From positions 1 to 6,999 of the forward strand of contig PMOH01000528.1 of assembly GCA_003161515.1 (NCBI GenBank): a stretch of 6,999 nt of DNA, given 5' to 3'. This document shows positions 1 to 5,773 of this stretch, one piece after another. Position numbers and translations under genes: made by a program. The notes beneath the pieces are model-generated. The model worked only from the letters and a program-made list of their open reading frames with translations, was not told the DNA's origin and ran no database searches. The DNA comes from Deltaproteobacteria bacterium (GTDB lineage Bacteria > Desulfobacterota > Binatia > Binatales > Binataceae). Position 1 is the stretch's first letter, and each line of letters starts with the position of its first letter.

Positions 1-93
1 AACCCACGGTGGGTTTCACACTTCCTTCGGCAGGGGTGACCCCTGCACCCAGTGAAAAGAAATCGCAAAATGGCGAGGACGCCCTTTTGCTCT
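1..93 (+). repeat. Left arm of a 93-bp inverted repeat bracketing the receiver-PAS gene
   Basis: This stretch matches the reverse complement of 1372-1464 without gaps, with 85 of 93 positions identical by hand alignment. Differences fall at arm positions 6, 20, 30, 36, 40, 54, 56 and 58. The last 35 bases are identical. Two small palindromes lie inside: AACCCA-CGG-TGGGTT at 1-15 and CAGGGG-TGA-CCCCTG at 31-45. The window begins inside the first palindrome, so the arm probably extends a few bases further left. No transposase is visible, so this is called a non-autonomous repeat rather than an insertion sequence. Confidence 0.9.
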
Positions 94-124
94 GAGGTTC
101 TTTTTCCTGTCGCCTGCGTCTTGA

Positions 125-156
125 GTCATCCCGAGCGAAGCCGAGGGACCCCGGAT
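125..156 (+). repeat. Interspersed repeat unit, GTCATCC-GAGCGAAGC type
   Basis: The unit begins GTCATCCCGAGCGAAGC and continues with GAGGGACCCC. A related unit is at 234-268, and the start GTCATCCTGA recurs in the arms of the inverted repeat at 3397-3609. From memory, this GTCATYC...GCGAAGC pattern is a widespread intergenic repeat in environmental bacterial genomes and is often mistranslated as short ERSE- or SEAK-containing hypothetical proteins. The reading frames across it are treated as spurious. Confidence 0.6.
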
Positions 157-233
157 CTTTCTCGACGCCAGCCGACGCACCCCACCACGGATCACGCGCG
201 GTGTGTGACACTAGAGCTTCATTCCGTCGTTGT

Positions 234-268
234 GTCATTCAGAGCGAAGCGAAGAATCCCGGTTCTTC
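234..268 (+). repeat. Interspersed repeat unit, GTCATTC-GAGCGAAGC type
   Basis: This is a second copy of the 125-156 unit, starting GTCATTCAGAGCGAAGC and ending in a GAAGAA...TTCTTC hairpin. It is in the same orientation about 109 bases downstream. The GTCAT and AGCGAAGC blocks are kept and the rest is divergent. It ends in the terminator-like hairpin annotated separately. Confidence 0.6.
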
Positions 269-275
269 CTTTTTT
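251..275 (+). terminator. Possible intrinsic terminator at the end of the repeat unit
   Basis: GAAGAA (251-256) pairs with TTCTTC (263-268) around a six-base loop, TCCCGG. One C and then six T residues (270-275) follow. The layout is that of a plus-strand intrinsic terminator, but the stem is short and AT-rich, so it may be weak or accidental. If active, it would stop transcripts entering from the left, ahead of the receiver-PAS gene. Confidence 0.35.
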
Positions 276-297
276 CATCTCGAACAAAGCTGTCGAT

Positions 298-334
298 GGT
301 CGGCTGGTGTCCCATTGCGGGACGCCAGTTGATC
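298..334 (+). other. Long stem-loop upstream of the receiver-PAS gene
   Basis: Positions 298-313 pair with 319-334 around the loop ATTGC, giving a 16-bp helix with no bulge. The five pairs next to the loop are Watson-Crick. Four pairs (308-324, 303-329, 302-330, 299-333) are G-T and would be G-U wobbles only in plus-strand RNA; on the minus strand they would be C-A mismatches. No T run follows (the next bases are TGTTGGGG), so it does not look like a terminator. It may be structured leader RNA, a small RNA or a repeat hairpin. The choice cannot be made from this sequence. Confidence 0.5.
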
Positions 335-495
335 TGTTGGGGAACATTTGATTGGAGGTCATGCGACACGCGCGGCCTTTCCTCCATCAATTCTTTAACT
401 TCCTTTGAGTCTCTCATCGCGATCAAGTTCCGTCAGCCTCGGCATAACGCTTGCTCCGGTATGTCAGGCGGCCGCGGCGCCAGGGATTTGTTCGA

Positions 496-1299
496 ATGCA
501 TTTGCTGCTGGTGGAAGACAACCCTACCGATCGGATGGTTATCCAGGCTCGGCTGCGGCGCGCGTTTCCGAGCGCGCAAATCGTGGCCGCCGACGATCCG
601 AACGGTTTGAGCGAGCACCTCAAGCACGACCGCTGCGACATCGTGATCACCGACTACTGGCTGGGGTGGAGCGACGGCTTGTCGATCCTCCAGCGCGTGC
701 GCGACCGATGGCCGCGGAGCCGGGTCATCATGCTCACGGGCAACGGCGGCGAAGAGGTGATGGCCGACGCGTTCAAGCACGGGCTGTATCACTACCTGCT
801 CAAGCCTGACGGATTCGACGAGCTGGTGGCGGTGACCGCGGCGGCGATTGAGAGCAAGCGGCGCGAAGATTTTAACGAGCTGATGGCGTTGATCGTCAAC
901 TCGCTGCCGGATGCGGTCTATAGCGTGGACACGTCGGGAAGGATCACCGCGATCAACGTGGCGGCTCGCCGCATGTACGGTTACGCCGACCTCGAGCTGG
1001 TGGGACTGACCAACGAAATACTGATGCCTGCCGGACGCCGCGATGAAATCCGGCGGATGCATGCGCGGGCGCTCGGCGGAGAAATCGTGCCTCGGTTCAT
1101 GACCCTGCAAGTCCGCAGCGACGGCACTGAAATAGCAGTCTCGATGACGATACTGCCGATGCGTCACGGCGACGGCCCCATCTCCAATGTCGCGTTCATC
1201 GCAACTGCGATCGGCAAACAGACCCGCGAGGCCAGCGTCGCCAGTACGCGTGATGAATCGCATCCACCACGCCACGCACTCGCCCTGAGCACCCGCTAG
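496..1299 (+). CDS. Orphan response regulator: receiver (REC) domain plus PAS domain, no output domain
   Basis: The protein is 267 residues long when started at ATG 496. The frame is open from TTG 451, but 496 fits because AGGGA lies at 482-486 and the receiver fold starts at once with LLVEDN. Receiver about 1-118: acidic pocket E7-D8, phosphoacceptor D53 in ITDYWLG, T81 in MLTGNGG, K103-P104 in LLKPDG. PAS about 128-240: NSLPDAVYSVDTSGRITAIN, then RRMYGYADLELVG, ending near VAFIATAIG. There are no membrane segments, so it is probably cytosolic. Receiver-PAS modules are usually followed by a kinase, GGDEF or other effector. Here only about 27 low-complexity residues follow before the stop, so it is either a genuine stand-alone sensor-receiver acting by protein contact or a truncated product. 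The kinase at 1543 is a possible phosphodonor (inference). Confidence 0.85.
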   Translation: MHLLLVEDNPTDRMVIQARLRRAFPSAQIVAADDPNGLSEHLKHDRCDIVITDYWLGWSDGLSILQRVRDRWPRSRVIMLTGNGGEEVMADAFKHGLYHYLLKPDGFDELVAVTAAAIESKRREDFNELMALIVNSLPDAVYSVDTSGRITAINVAARRMYGYADLELVGLTNEILMPAGRRDEIRRMHARALGGEIVPRFMTLQVRSDGTEIAVSMTILPMRHGDGPISNVAFIATAIGKQTREASVASTRDESHPPRHALALSTR

Positions 1300-1330
1300 C
1301 GTGCATTCGCGCGAAGAACCTAACCCCTAA

Positions 1331-1352
1331 CCCCTTCCCGAGCGGGAAGGGG
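1331..1352 (+). terminator. GC-rich hairpin after the receiver-PAS gene, possible terminator
   Basis: CCCCTTCCC (1331-1339) pairs perfectly with GGGAAGGGG (1344-1352) around GAGC, 32 bases after the stop codon. Only a loose AT-rich stretch (GGATTTATTT) follows, not a clean T run, so termination efficiency is uncertain. It is preceded by a tandem TAACCCC doublet (1321-1334). This could be another short interspersed repeat that doubles as a terminator. Confidence 0.5.
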
Positions 1353-1371
1353 AACCGGATTTATTTGAGTG

Positions 1372-1464
1372 AGAGCAAAAGGGCGTCCTCGCCATTTTGC
1401 GATTTCCTATTACTGGGTGCAGGGCTCAGCCCTGTCGAAGGAAGCGTGAAACCCACCGCGGGTT
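1372..1464 (-). repeat. Right arm of the 93-bp inverted repeat
   Basis: This is the reverse complement of 1-93 at 85 of 93 positions, with no gaps. The palindrome CAGGGC-TCA-GCCCTG (1420-1434) replaces the CAGGGG/CCCCTG stem of the left arm by a paired change. The outer end forms a perfect 9-bp hairpin, GTGAAACCC-ACCGC-GGGTTTCAC (1446-1468), extending four bases past the region that can be compared. The arm lies 78 bases upstream of the kinase start and inside its likely promoter or leader region, so it could affect kinase expression. Confidence 0.9.
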
Positions 1465-1542
1465 TCACATTAAATTAAGTGTATTCGCCTCTTCAGGCCC
1501 CGCTACCTTGGCGCGCGCGGGAGGATTAAAGTAACCGGTCTG

Positions 1543-2955
1543 ATGGCGCACGAAAACGGCACGCACAAACTGACCGAGCACGGCGCGTTGAATCACGTGC
1601 CGATGTATCGCAGCCGGCCGGTGCGGATCGCGCTCTACTACGCGCTCGGCGGATTGATCTGGGTTGCGATGTCCGATCGGGTGCTGTCGCTCATGCCGGC
1701 GCATTCGTACACCCTCAACCGCCTGATGTTCGTATGCGTGAATGCGCTGCTGCTCTACCTGGTCGCCGCCCGCTACATGAAGACGATTCGCATCTCGGTG
1801 GCGGCGCGCGAGGAAGCGCTGGTGCGTGCGCGCGGCTACTTCGAATCGTCAGTCGAAGGAATTGTTTCGGCGGACAGCAACGGGATGATTCGCCAGCTCA
1901 ATCCGCGCGGGCAGGACATGTTCGGTTATCACGAAATGGAGCTCGTCGGTCAGCCGATCGAAATCCTGGTGCCGCAACGGTTCCACTATCGTCACGAGGC
2001 GCATCGCAGCGCATTTTTTGCGGCGCCGAGATCGCGATCCATGGGCCGTGGGATGGAGATTGCGGGACGCCGAAAAGACGGCAGCGAATTTCCGGTCGAG
2101 ATCAGCCTCAACGTCGTGCATACGCATCGCGGCAAGCTGGTGATCGCTTTCATCGCGGACATCACCGAGCGGCGCGCGATGGAACGCGAGGCGCGCCGCA
2201 ACGAGACCGTCGATGCGCTCGCGGCGGTCGCGGCCGGGATCGCGCACGAACTGAATAATCCGCTGGCGGTGATGGCGTCACGGATCGAGCTGATGCTCGC
2301 GTCGGACCAGGACCTCAGCGCACAGACGCGTGACGACCTGCTGGTCCTGCAAAAGAATATCGAGCGCGCCAGCCGCATCTCGCACAACATGCTGTCGCTC
2401 GCGCGGCAGCGGCCCGGCTCGCGCCAGACGGTGGATATGAACGTCGCGGTCGAAGAGGCGATGCTGATAGTCGGCGCCGAGCCCAAGGGTGTCATGCTGC
2501 GCTACGAAACCAGCCTGGATCGGTCGCTGCCGCCGCTGATGGCTGAGCCGACGGGTATCGAGCAGGTGCTGATCAATTTTATTTTGAACGCGCGCGACGC
2601 GGGCGCCCACCTGATACGAATCGAGACAGCGGCGGCACCGGGGCGCCCCGGATATCTTCGTTTGTCAATCTCGGATGACGGCGCGGGAATCCCGCGCGAC
2701 GTGCTCGCGAAGTTGTTTCAGCCGTTTTTCACGACCAAGGCGAAAGGGACGGGCCTCGGTCTATGGCTGAGTCAGCGCATCGTTCAGGATCACGGCGGTA
2801 ATATCGCGGTCGAATCCGAAGTGGGCAAAGGCACTACGTTTGCGATAACGTTGCCGACGATGAGCGAGGCGTCATCAGAGCGCATGACGCTCCCGCGCGA
2901 TGACCGCCCGCCGCCTCAAGTCGCGTCAGCGCAAAGCGGCCGGTCGGGCCGCTAA
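1543..2955 (+). CDS. Membrane-bound PAS sensor histidine kinase
   Basis: The 470-residue protein is an autokinase that should phosphorylate a receiver Asp. Membrane segments lie at about 26-43 and 61-78, with the short motif WVAMSDRVL between them, seen in many sensor proteins. PAS about 95-210 has DMFGYHEMELVG and the GRRKDGSEFPVEISL block. HisKA has AGIAHELNNPL with His235. The catalytic domain has an N box (N345, N349), DDGAGIP (378-384), LFQPFFTTK (391-399) and GTGLGL (402-407), all intact. The HELNNPL type of H box resembles NtrB/FixL-like kinases. The last 30 residues are a disordered tail. ATG 1543 is uncertain: the only good Shine-Dalgarno match, GGGAGG at 1519-1524, is 18 bases away, and the next Met is residue 21. 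The receiver gene starts 7 bases after the stop and is the likely partner. The signal sensed is unknown. Confidence 0.92.
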   Translation: MAHENGTHKLTEHGALNHVPMYRSRPVRIALYYALGGLIWVAMSDRVLSLMPAHSYTLNRLMFVCVNALLLYLVAARYMKTIRISVAAREEALVRARGYFESSVEGIVSADSNGMIRQLNPRGQDMFGYHEMELVGQPIEILVPQRFHYRHEAHRSAFFAAPRSRSMGRGMEIAGRRKDGSEFPVEISLNVVHTHRGKLVIAFIADITERRAMEREARRNETVDALAAVAAGIAHELNNPLAVMASRIELMLASDQDLSAQTRDDLLVLQKNIERASRISHNMLSLARQRPGSRQTVDMNVAVEEAMLIVGAEPKGVMLRYETSLDRSLPPLMAEPTGIEQVLINFILNARDAGAHLIRIETAAAPGRPGYLRLSISDDGAGIPRDVLAKLFQPFFTTKAKGTGLGLWLSQRIVQDHGGNIAVESEVGKGTTFAITLPTMSEASSERMTLPRDDRPPPQVASAQSGRSGR

Positions 2956-2961
2956 CCGGCG

Positions 2962-3330
2962 ATGGCTGCGCAAGCAAAGATTCTGATCGTGGACGACGAA
3001 CGCGATCTGGTGGACGCCTACGTCAGGCTCCTCCAGCGCGCGGGCCACACTTGCCTCGCCGCATTCGACGCGAACGAAGCAATCCAGTTGATCGACGCCG
3101 AATCGCCCGATCTTGTAATCACGGATTTAAGCCTGCCCGACACCAGCGGCATCGAAATCATCCGTCACATCCGCGCAAAATCCGCGACCACCCCAATCAT
3201 CGTAATGTCGGGCCACAACACCCCCGAACTGAACAACGCCGCCCACGCCGCCGGCGCAAACATCTCGCTGTTGAAGCCAGTGTCGATAGCCGAACTGCAG
3301 CGAGTGATCGTCGAAGCATTGGGGCGGTGA
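2962..3330 (+). CDS. Single-domain response regulator (stand-alone receiver)
   Basis: The protein is 122 residues, about the size of one receiver domain and nothing more. It has the acidic pair D11-D12 in ILIVDDE, phosphoacceptor D55 in LVITDLSLPDTSG, S83 in IIVMSGH and K105-P106 in LLKPVS. All receiver landmarks are intact. It has no DNA-binding or enzymatic output, so it should work by protein contact, like CheY, or as a phosphate shuttle in a relay, like Spo0F. It starts six bases after the kinase stop codon with no clear ribosome site of its own, which suggests translational coupling and a cognate pair. The next element downstream is the inverted repeat at 3397-3609, then the converging exporter operon. 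Confidence 0.92.
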   Translation: MAAQAKILIVDDERDLVDAYVRLLQRAGHTCLAAFDANEAIQLIDAESPDLVITDLSLPDTSGIEIIRHIRAKSATTPIIVMSGHNTPELNNAAHAAGANISLLKPVSIAELQRVIVEALGR

Positions 3331-3396
3331 GCGTCGTTCTGCCGCTGGTGTGGATGAAAGTAGTTCTCCGACCGAAGCGAGCAGCGAGCAAATTGT

Positions 3397-3480
3397 TGTC
3401 ATCCTGACGACGGGAGCGTTAGCGACGGGAGGAAGGACCTCGGACAGCTTCGCGTAAGCGAAGCCGGTTCCGGTCTCTGA
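3397..3480 (+). repeat. Left arm of an inverted repeat between converging operons
   Basis: This arm pairs with the reverse complement of 3528-3609: about 70 of 84 aligned columns are identical, with 12 mismatches and two single-base gaps by hand. It opens with TGTCATCCTGACGAC and includes GGGAGGAAGGACCTCGGAC. A perfect 7-bp hairpin, GCTTCGC-GTAA-GCGAAGC, lies at 3447-3464. CGACGGGAG occurs twice with a 15-base period (3408 and 3423). The opening links it to the GTCATYC repeat family at 125 and 234. It begins 66 bases after the receiver stop and may help end transcription from the left. Confidence 0.85.
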
Positions 3481-3527
3481 AAATCGCGCAGCGCTCCTTT
3501 TTATGATCTTCAGTGGAAAGCAGCAAC

Positions 3528-3609
3528 TCAGAACCGGAACCGGCGGTGCTTACGCCCCGCTGTCCGAGGTCCTTCCTCCCCTCGCGTTGCTCAGGTCGTC
3601 AGGATGACA
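3528..3609 (-). repeat. Right arm of the inverted repeat between converging operons
   Basis: This is the partner of 3397-3480, separated by 47 bases and ending 20 bases past the permease stop on the permease's downstream side. The inner hairpin of the other arm is replaced here by GCGGTGC-TTAC-GCCCCGC, which keeps pairing except for one mismatch. The two arms could form one long cruciform or RNA hairpin. The spacer includes CTCCTTTTT (3493-3501), but no compact stem-plus-T-run terminator is evident on either strand. Confidence 0.85.
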
Positions 3610-3629
3610 CCAAAAAATAGCAATCAGTA

Positions 3630-4754
3630 TTACAGCGTGCGTTTGAAGGAGACGCTGGCCAGGATCAGCATCAGGACCATGAAGATCAGCAGGAATGCTA
3701 TGTCGCCGCTTACTGCGCTGAAATCGGCGCCTTTGAAGAGGATTTGTTTGATCGCGCTCACTGAATGAGTCTCGGGATTGAAGTGGGCGAAGGCACGCAG
3801 CCACGGCGGGAAGCTCTCTACCGGATAAATTGCGCCGCTGGGGAAGAACAGGATCACGTTCAGAAATCCTGAGAAGGTTCCGACCAGGCGCGGATGGCCC
3901 GCGCGGCCGAGCATCGAGAACGTCATCGCGAGCAGGCCGGCCGAGCTGATGACGATTATTCCGATCAGCATCAACAGCGCCATCGGGCCGCCGAGGATTT
4001 TCCCGCGCGTGATCATCAGCCCCAGGAACAAGACCAGTATGCCGCCGATACTGGTCACCGTAACGCCGCTGGCGAGGATGCCGCCGGCGATGTCCCATCG
4101 CGACAACGGAGTCACGAGGTAGCATTCGGTGACGCCCATGAATTTGTCCATCACCCAGTTGAACACGCCGGACATCAGCGAGCCCATGAAAATCGCCATC
4201 ACGATGACGCCGGGGATGAGCGATCGATCGTAGTCCACGTACGGGAACAGCCAGCCGGGGCGCAGCGAGATGTCGTTGAGCTTGGGCTCGCGCGCGGTCA
4301 CGAACGCGACTCGCACGGTGGCGGCGGCCTGGTCGAGCACGCCTTCGAGGGTTTGCGAGCTGATGCTATCGACGTTGTCGGTGAACAGTCCGATTTGCGC
4401 GATGCGCCCTTCGGCGACGTCGTGGCTGAAGTCGGGCGGGATTACGACGACGCCCTTGTAGAGTCCGTCGCGCACTTCGTCCACGGCGCTGCCGGGGTCG
4501 TTCTCGAAGGTGACGTCCACCGTTTTCGGTCCCGCCTGCAGTGCGAGCAACTGTTCGACGATTCGGCGCGCGTAGAGTCCATGATCCTGCTCGACGACTA
4601 CGATCGGCAGATGCTTGAGCTGGCCCTGGAAGGAGTTGCCGATGATTACGAGATAAACAATCGGCATCAGGATGACGGAGACGAGCGTGATCGGATTGCG
4701 AGACAGCTTCTTGAGGTCGCGGCGCATGATTGCGAGGAATTTCAGCCCGAACAT
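3630..4754 (-). CDS. ABC-2 type transport permease of the efflux operon
   Basis: The 374-residue inner-membrane subunit resembles the YbhS/YbhR and YhhJ group of ABC-2 exporters. An N-terminal cytoplasmic helix (LKFLAIMRRDLKKLSRNP) leads into TM1 (about 21-40). A large extracytoplasmic loop (about 41-175) follows, then TM2 (179-200), TM3 (226-248), TM4 (257-278), TM5 (291-309) and TM6 (351-367). The family motif before the last helix is clear: FFPSGAIYPVESFPPWLRAF then NPETHSVSAIKQ. Start ATG 4754 is supported by GAGGAG (4762-4767) seven bases upstream. It is the last gene of the operon, and no second permease follows before the converging receiver gene, so it probably homodimerises. The substrate is unknown. 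Permeases of this layout export drugs, lipids or other hydrophobic compounds. Confidence 0.92.
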   Translation of the reverse strand: MFGLKFLAIMRRDLKKLSRNPITLVSVILMPIVYLVIIGNSFQGQLKHLPIVVVEQDHGLYARRIVEQLLALQAGPKTVDVTFENDPGSAVDEVRDGLYKGVVVIPPDFSHDVAEGRIAQIGLFTDNVDSISSQTLEGVLDQAAATVRVAFVTAREPKLNDISLRPGWLFPYVDYDRSLIPGVIVMAIFMGSLMSGVFNWVMDKFMGVTECYLVTPLSRWDIAGGILASGVTVTSIGGILVLFLGLMITRGKILGGPMALLMLIGIIVISSAGLLAMTFSMLGRAGHPRLVGTFSGFLNVILFFPSGAIYPVESFPPWLRAFAHFNPETHSVSAIKQILFKGADFSAVSGDIAFLLIFMVLMLILASVSFKRTL

Positions 4755-4761
4755 TGCGAAA

Positions 4762-4767
4762 CTCCTC
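4762..4767 (-). promoter_or_regulatory. Permease ribosome binding site overlapping the ATPase stop codon
   Basis: On the minus strand GAGGAG lies seven bases before the permease ATG (4754). Its first two bases are the last two bases of the TGA stop of the ATPase gene (4766-4768). A ribosome finishing the ATPase therefore ends on the permease initiation site, consistent with matched production of the two subunits. Confidence 0.75.
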
Positions 4768-5773
4768 AGCGCTGCTGCGGCATCCCGGCGCCGACGAACA
4801 GGCTGACCTTCTTGGCCGGCTCGTCGCGCAGCGTGCGTCCGGTGAAATGAATGAAGACGTCTTCGAGCGAGAGTTTCTGCACGGTGATCGAAGTCACGTG
4901 GTCGCCGGCGGCGTCGATGGCTTCGAGAATTTTCGGAATCGCGCGCGCGCCGTCGTTAGACGAAAGCTGGAGGCGGTTGCCGCCGTCGAGATTCACTTCG
5001 CGCAGATACGGCATCGGCTTCAGCATCTCGGCAATCGCAGTGGGATTTTTTTCGACGACAAGATCGATCCGGTCGGCACCGGGCACCATCGATTTGAGGC
5101 CGACCGGCGTGTCGAGGGCGATTATCTTGCCGCCATCGACGATCGCGATCCGATCGCAGAGCGACTCGGCCTCGTCCATGTAATGCGTCGTGAGCGAGAT
5201 AGTGATCTCGCTTTCCTTGCGCAGCGTCTCGAGTAGATCCCACACCGCGCGGCGGCTCTGCGGGTCGAGTCCGATGGTCGGCTCGTCGAGGAACAGCACG
5301 TCGGGCGAATGAATCAGCCCGCGCGCGATCTCGAGGCGACGGCGCATCCCGCCGGAGTAGGTCGCGACGAGATCGTTGGCGCGCTCGGTCAAACCGACCA
5401 TGTGGAGCAGGCGATGCCCGCGTTCGCGGCGTTCGCGGCGTGACAGGCCGAAGAACTCGCCGTAAATGTCGACGTTCTCCCATCCGGTGAGATCGAGGTC
5501 CGAGGTGAGCGCTTGCGGGATGACGCCGATGTTCTCGCGGACCTGGCGCGGATAGCGCGCGACGTCGAACCCGGCGACGAACGCATGGCCACCGCTCGGG
5601 ACGATGAGCGTGGTGAGCATCCGCACGATGGTCGTCTTGCCGGCGCCGTTGGGGCCGAGCAGTCCGAAGACCTCGCCGCGACGGACCTCGAAGTTGACCT
5701 GGTCGACCGCGGTGAACGCGCCGAAGCGCTTAGTCAGGTCTTTGGTTTGTATTGCTGGTGAGTCGGGTTCCAT
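4766..5773 (-). CDS. ABC transporter ATP-binding subunit, DrrA/CcmA-like
   Basis: The 335-residue cytoplasmic ATPase powers the ABC-2 permease. All nucleotide-binding motifs are present: Walker A GLLGPNGAGKTT (37-48, Lys46), Q-loop Gln87, signature YSGGMRRRLEIARG (139-152), Walker B VLFLDEP (159-165, catalytic Glu164) and H-loop His197 in LTTHYMDEAE. Residues about 230-335 form the C-terminal extension typical of drug exporters, ending with LSLEDVFIHFTGRTLRDEP. The length is that of a single-ATPase subunit, unlike E. coli YbhF, which carries two ATPase halves. ATG 5773 is the only usable start before the domain. It lies inside the 3' end of the membrane fusion gene (44-base overlap) and lacks a clear Shine-Dalgarno site, so coupled translation is likely. 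Confidence 0.95.
   Translation of the reverse strand: MEPDSPAIQTKDLTKRFGAFTAVDQVNFEVRRGEVFGLLGPNGAGKTTIVRMLTTLIVPSGGHAFVAGFDVARYPRQVRENIGVIPQALTSDLDLTGWENVDIYGEFFGLSRRERRERGHRLLHMVGLTERANDLVATYSGGMRRRLEIARGLIHSPDVLFLDEPTIGLDPQSRRAVWDLLETLRKESEITISLTTHYMDEAESLCDRIAIVDGGKIIALDTPVGLKSMVPGADRIDLVVEKNPTAIAEMLKPMPYLREVNLDGGNRLQLSSNDGARAIPKILEAIDAAGDHVTSITVQKLSLEDVFIHFTGRTLRDEPAKKVSLFVGAGMPQQR

Noticed and set aside
361..408. Fifteen-codon frame preceded by GGAGG, a possible leader peptide
   Set aside because: GGAGG ends only two bases before the ATG, too close for normal initiation. There is no run of one amino acid and no attenuator hairpin pair, so chance is the simpler explanation.
52..610. Plus-strand frames of 99 and 126 codons in the left gap
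   Set aside because: They run through the inverted-repeat arm and the GTCATYC repeat units, giving the ERSE-like translations typical of misread repeats. The second also runs into the real receiver-PAS gene.
433..1275. Long minus-strand frame (280 codons) opposite the receiver-PAS gene
   Set aside because: Its translation is rich in His, Arg and Asp with no recognisable fold, while the plus strand encodes clear receiver and PAS motifs. It is a shadow frame produced by GC-rich codon usage.
1321..1334. TAACCCC doublet resembling a telomere repeat
   Set aside because: There are only two copies, directly joined to a CCCCTTCCC hairpin. Two units are not an array, and it fits better as part of a bacterial intergenic hairpin repeat.
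1464..1486. Possible sigma-70 promoter before the kinase (TTCACA and TATTCG)
   Set aside because: The two boxes are only 12 bases apart instead of about 17, and neither matches well, so I do not annotate a promoter.
1..3609. CRISPR array or tRNA-associated attachment site suggested by the several repeats
   Set aside because: The repeats are inverted or singly scattered, with no regular direct repeat-spacer periodicity, no Cas genes, no tRNA fold and no integrase in the window.
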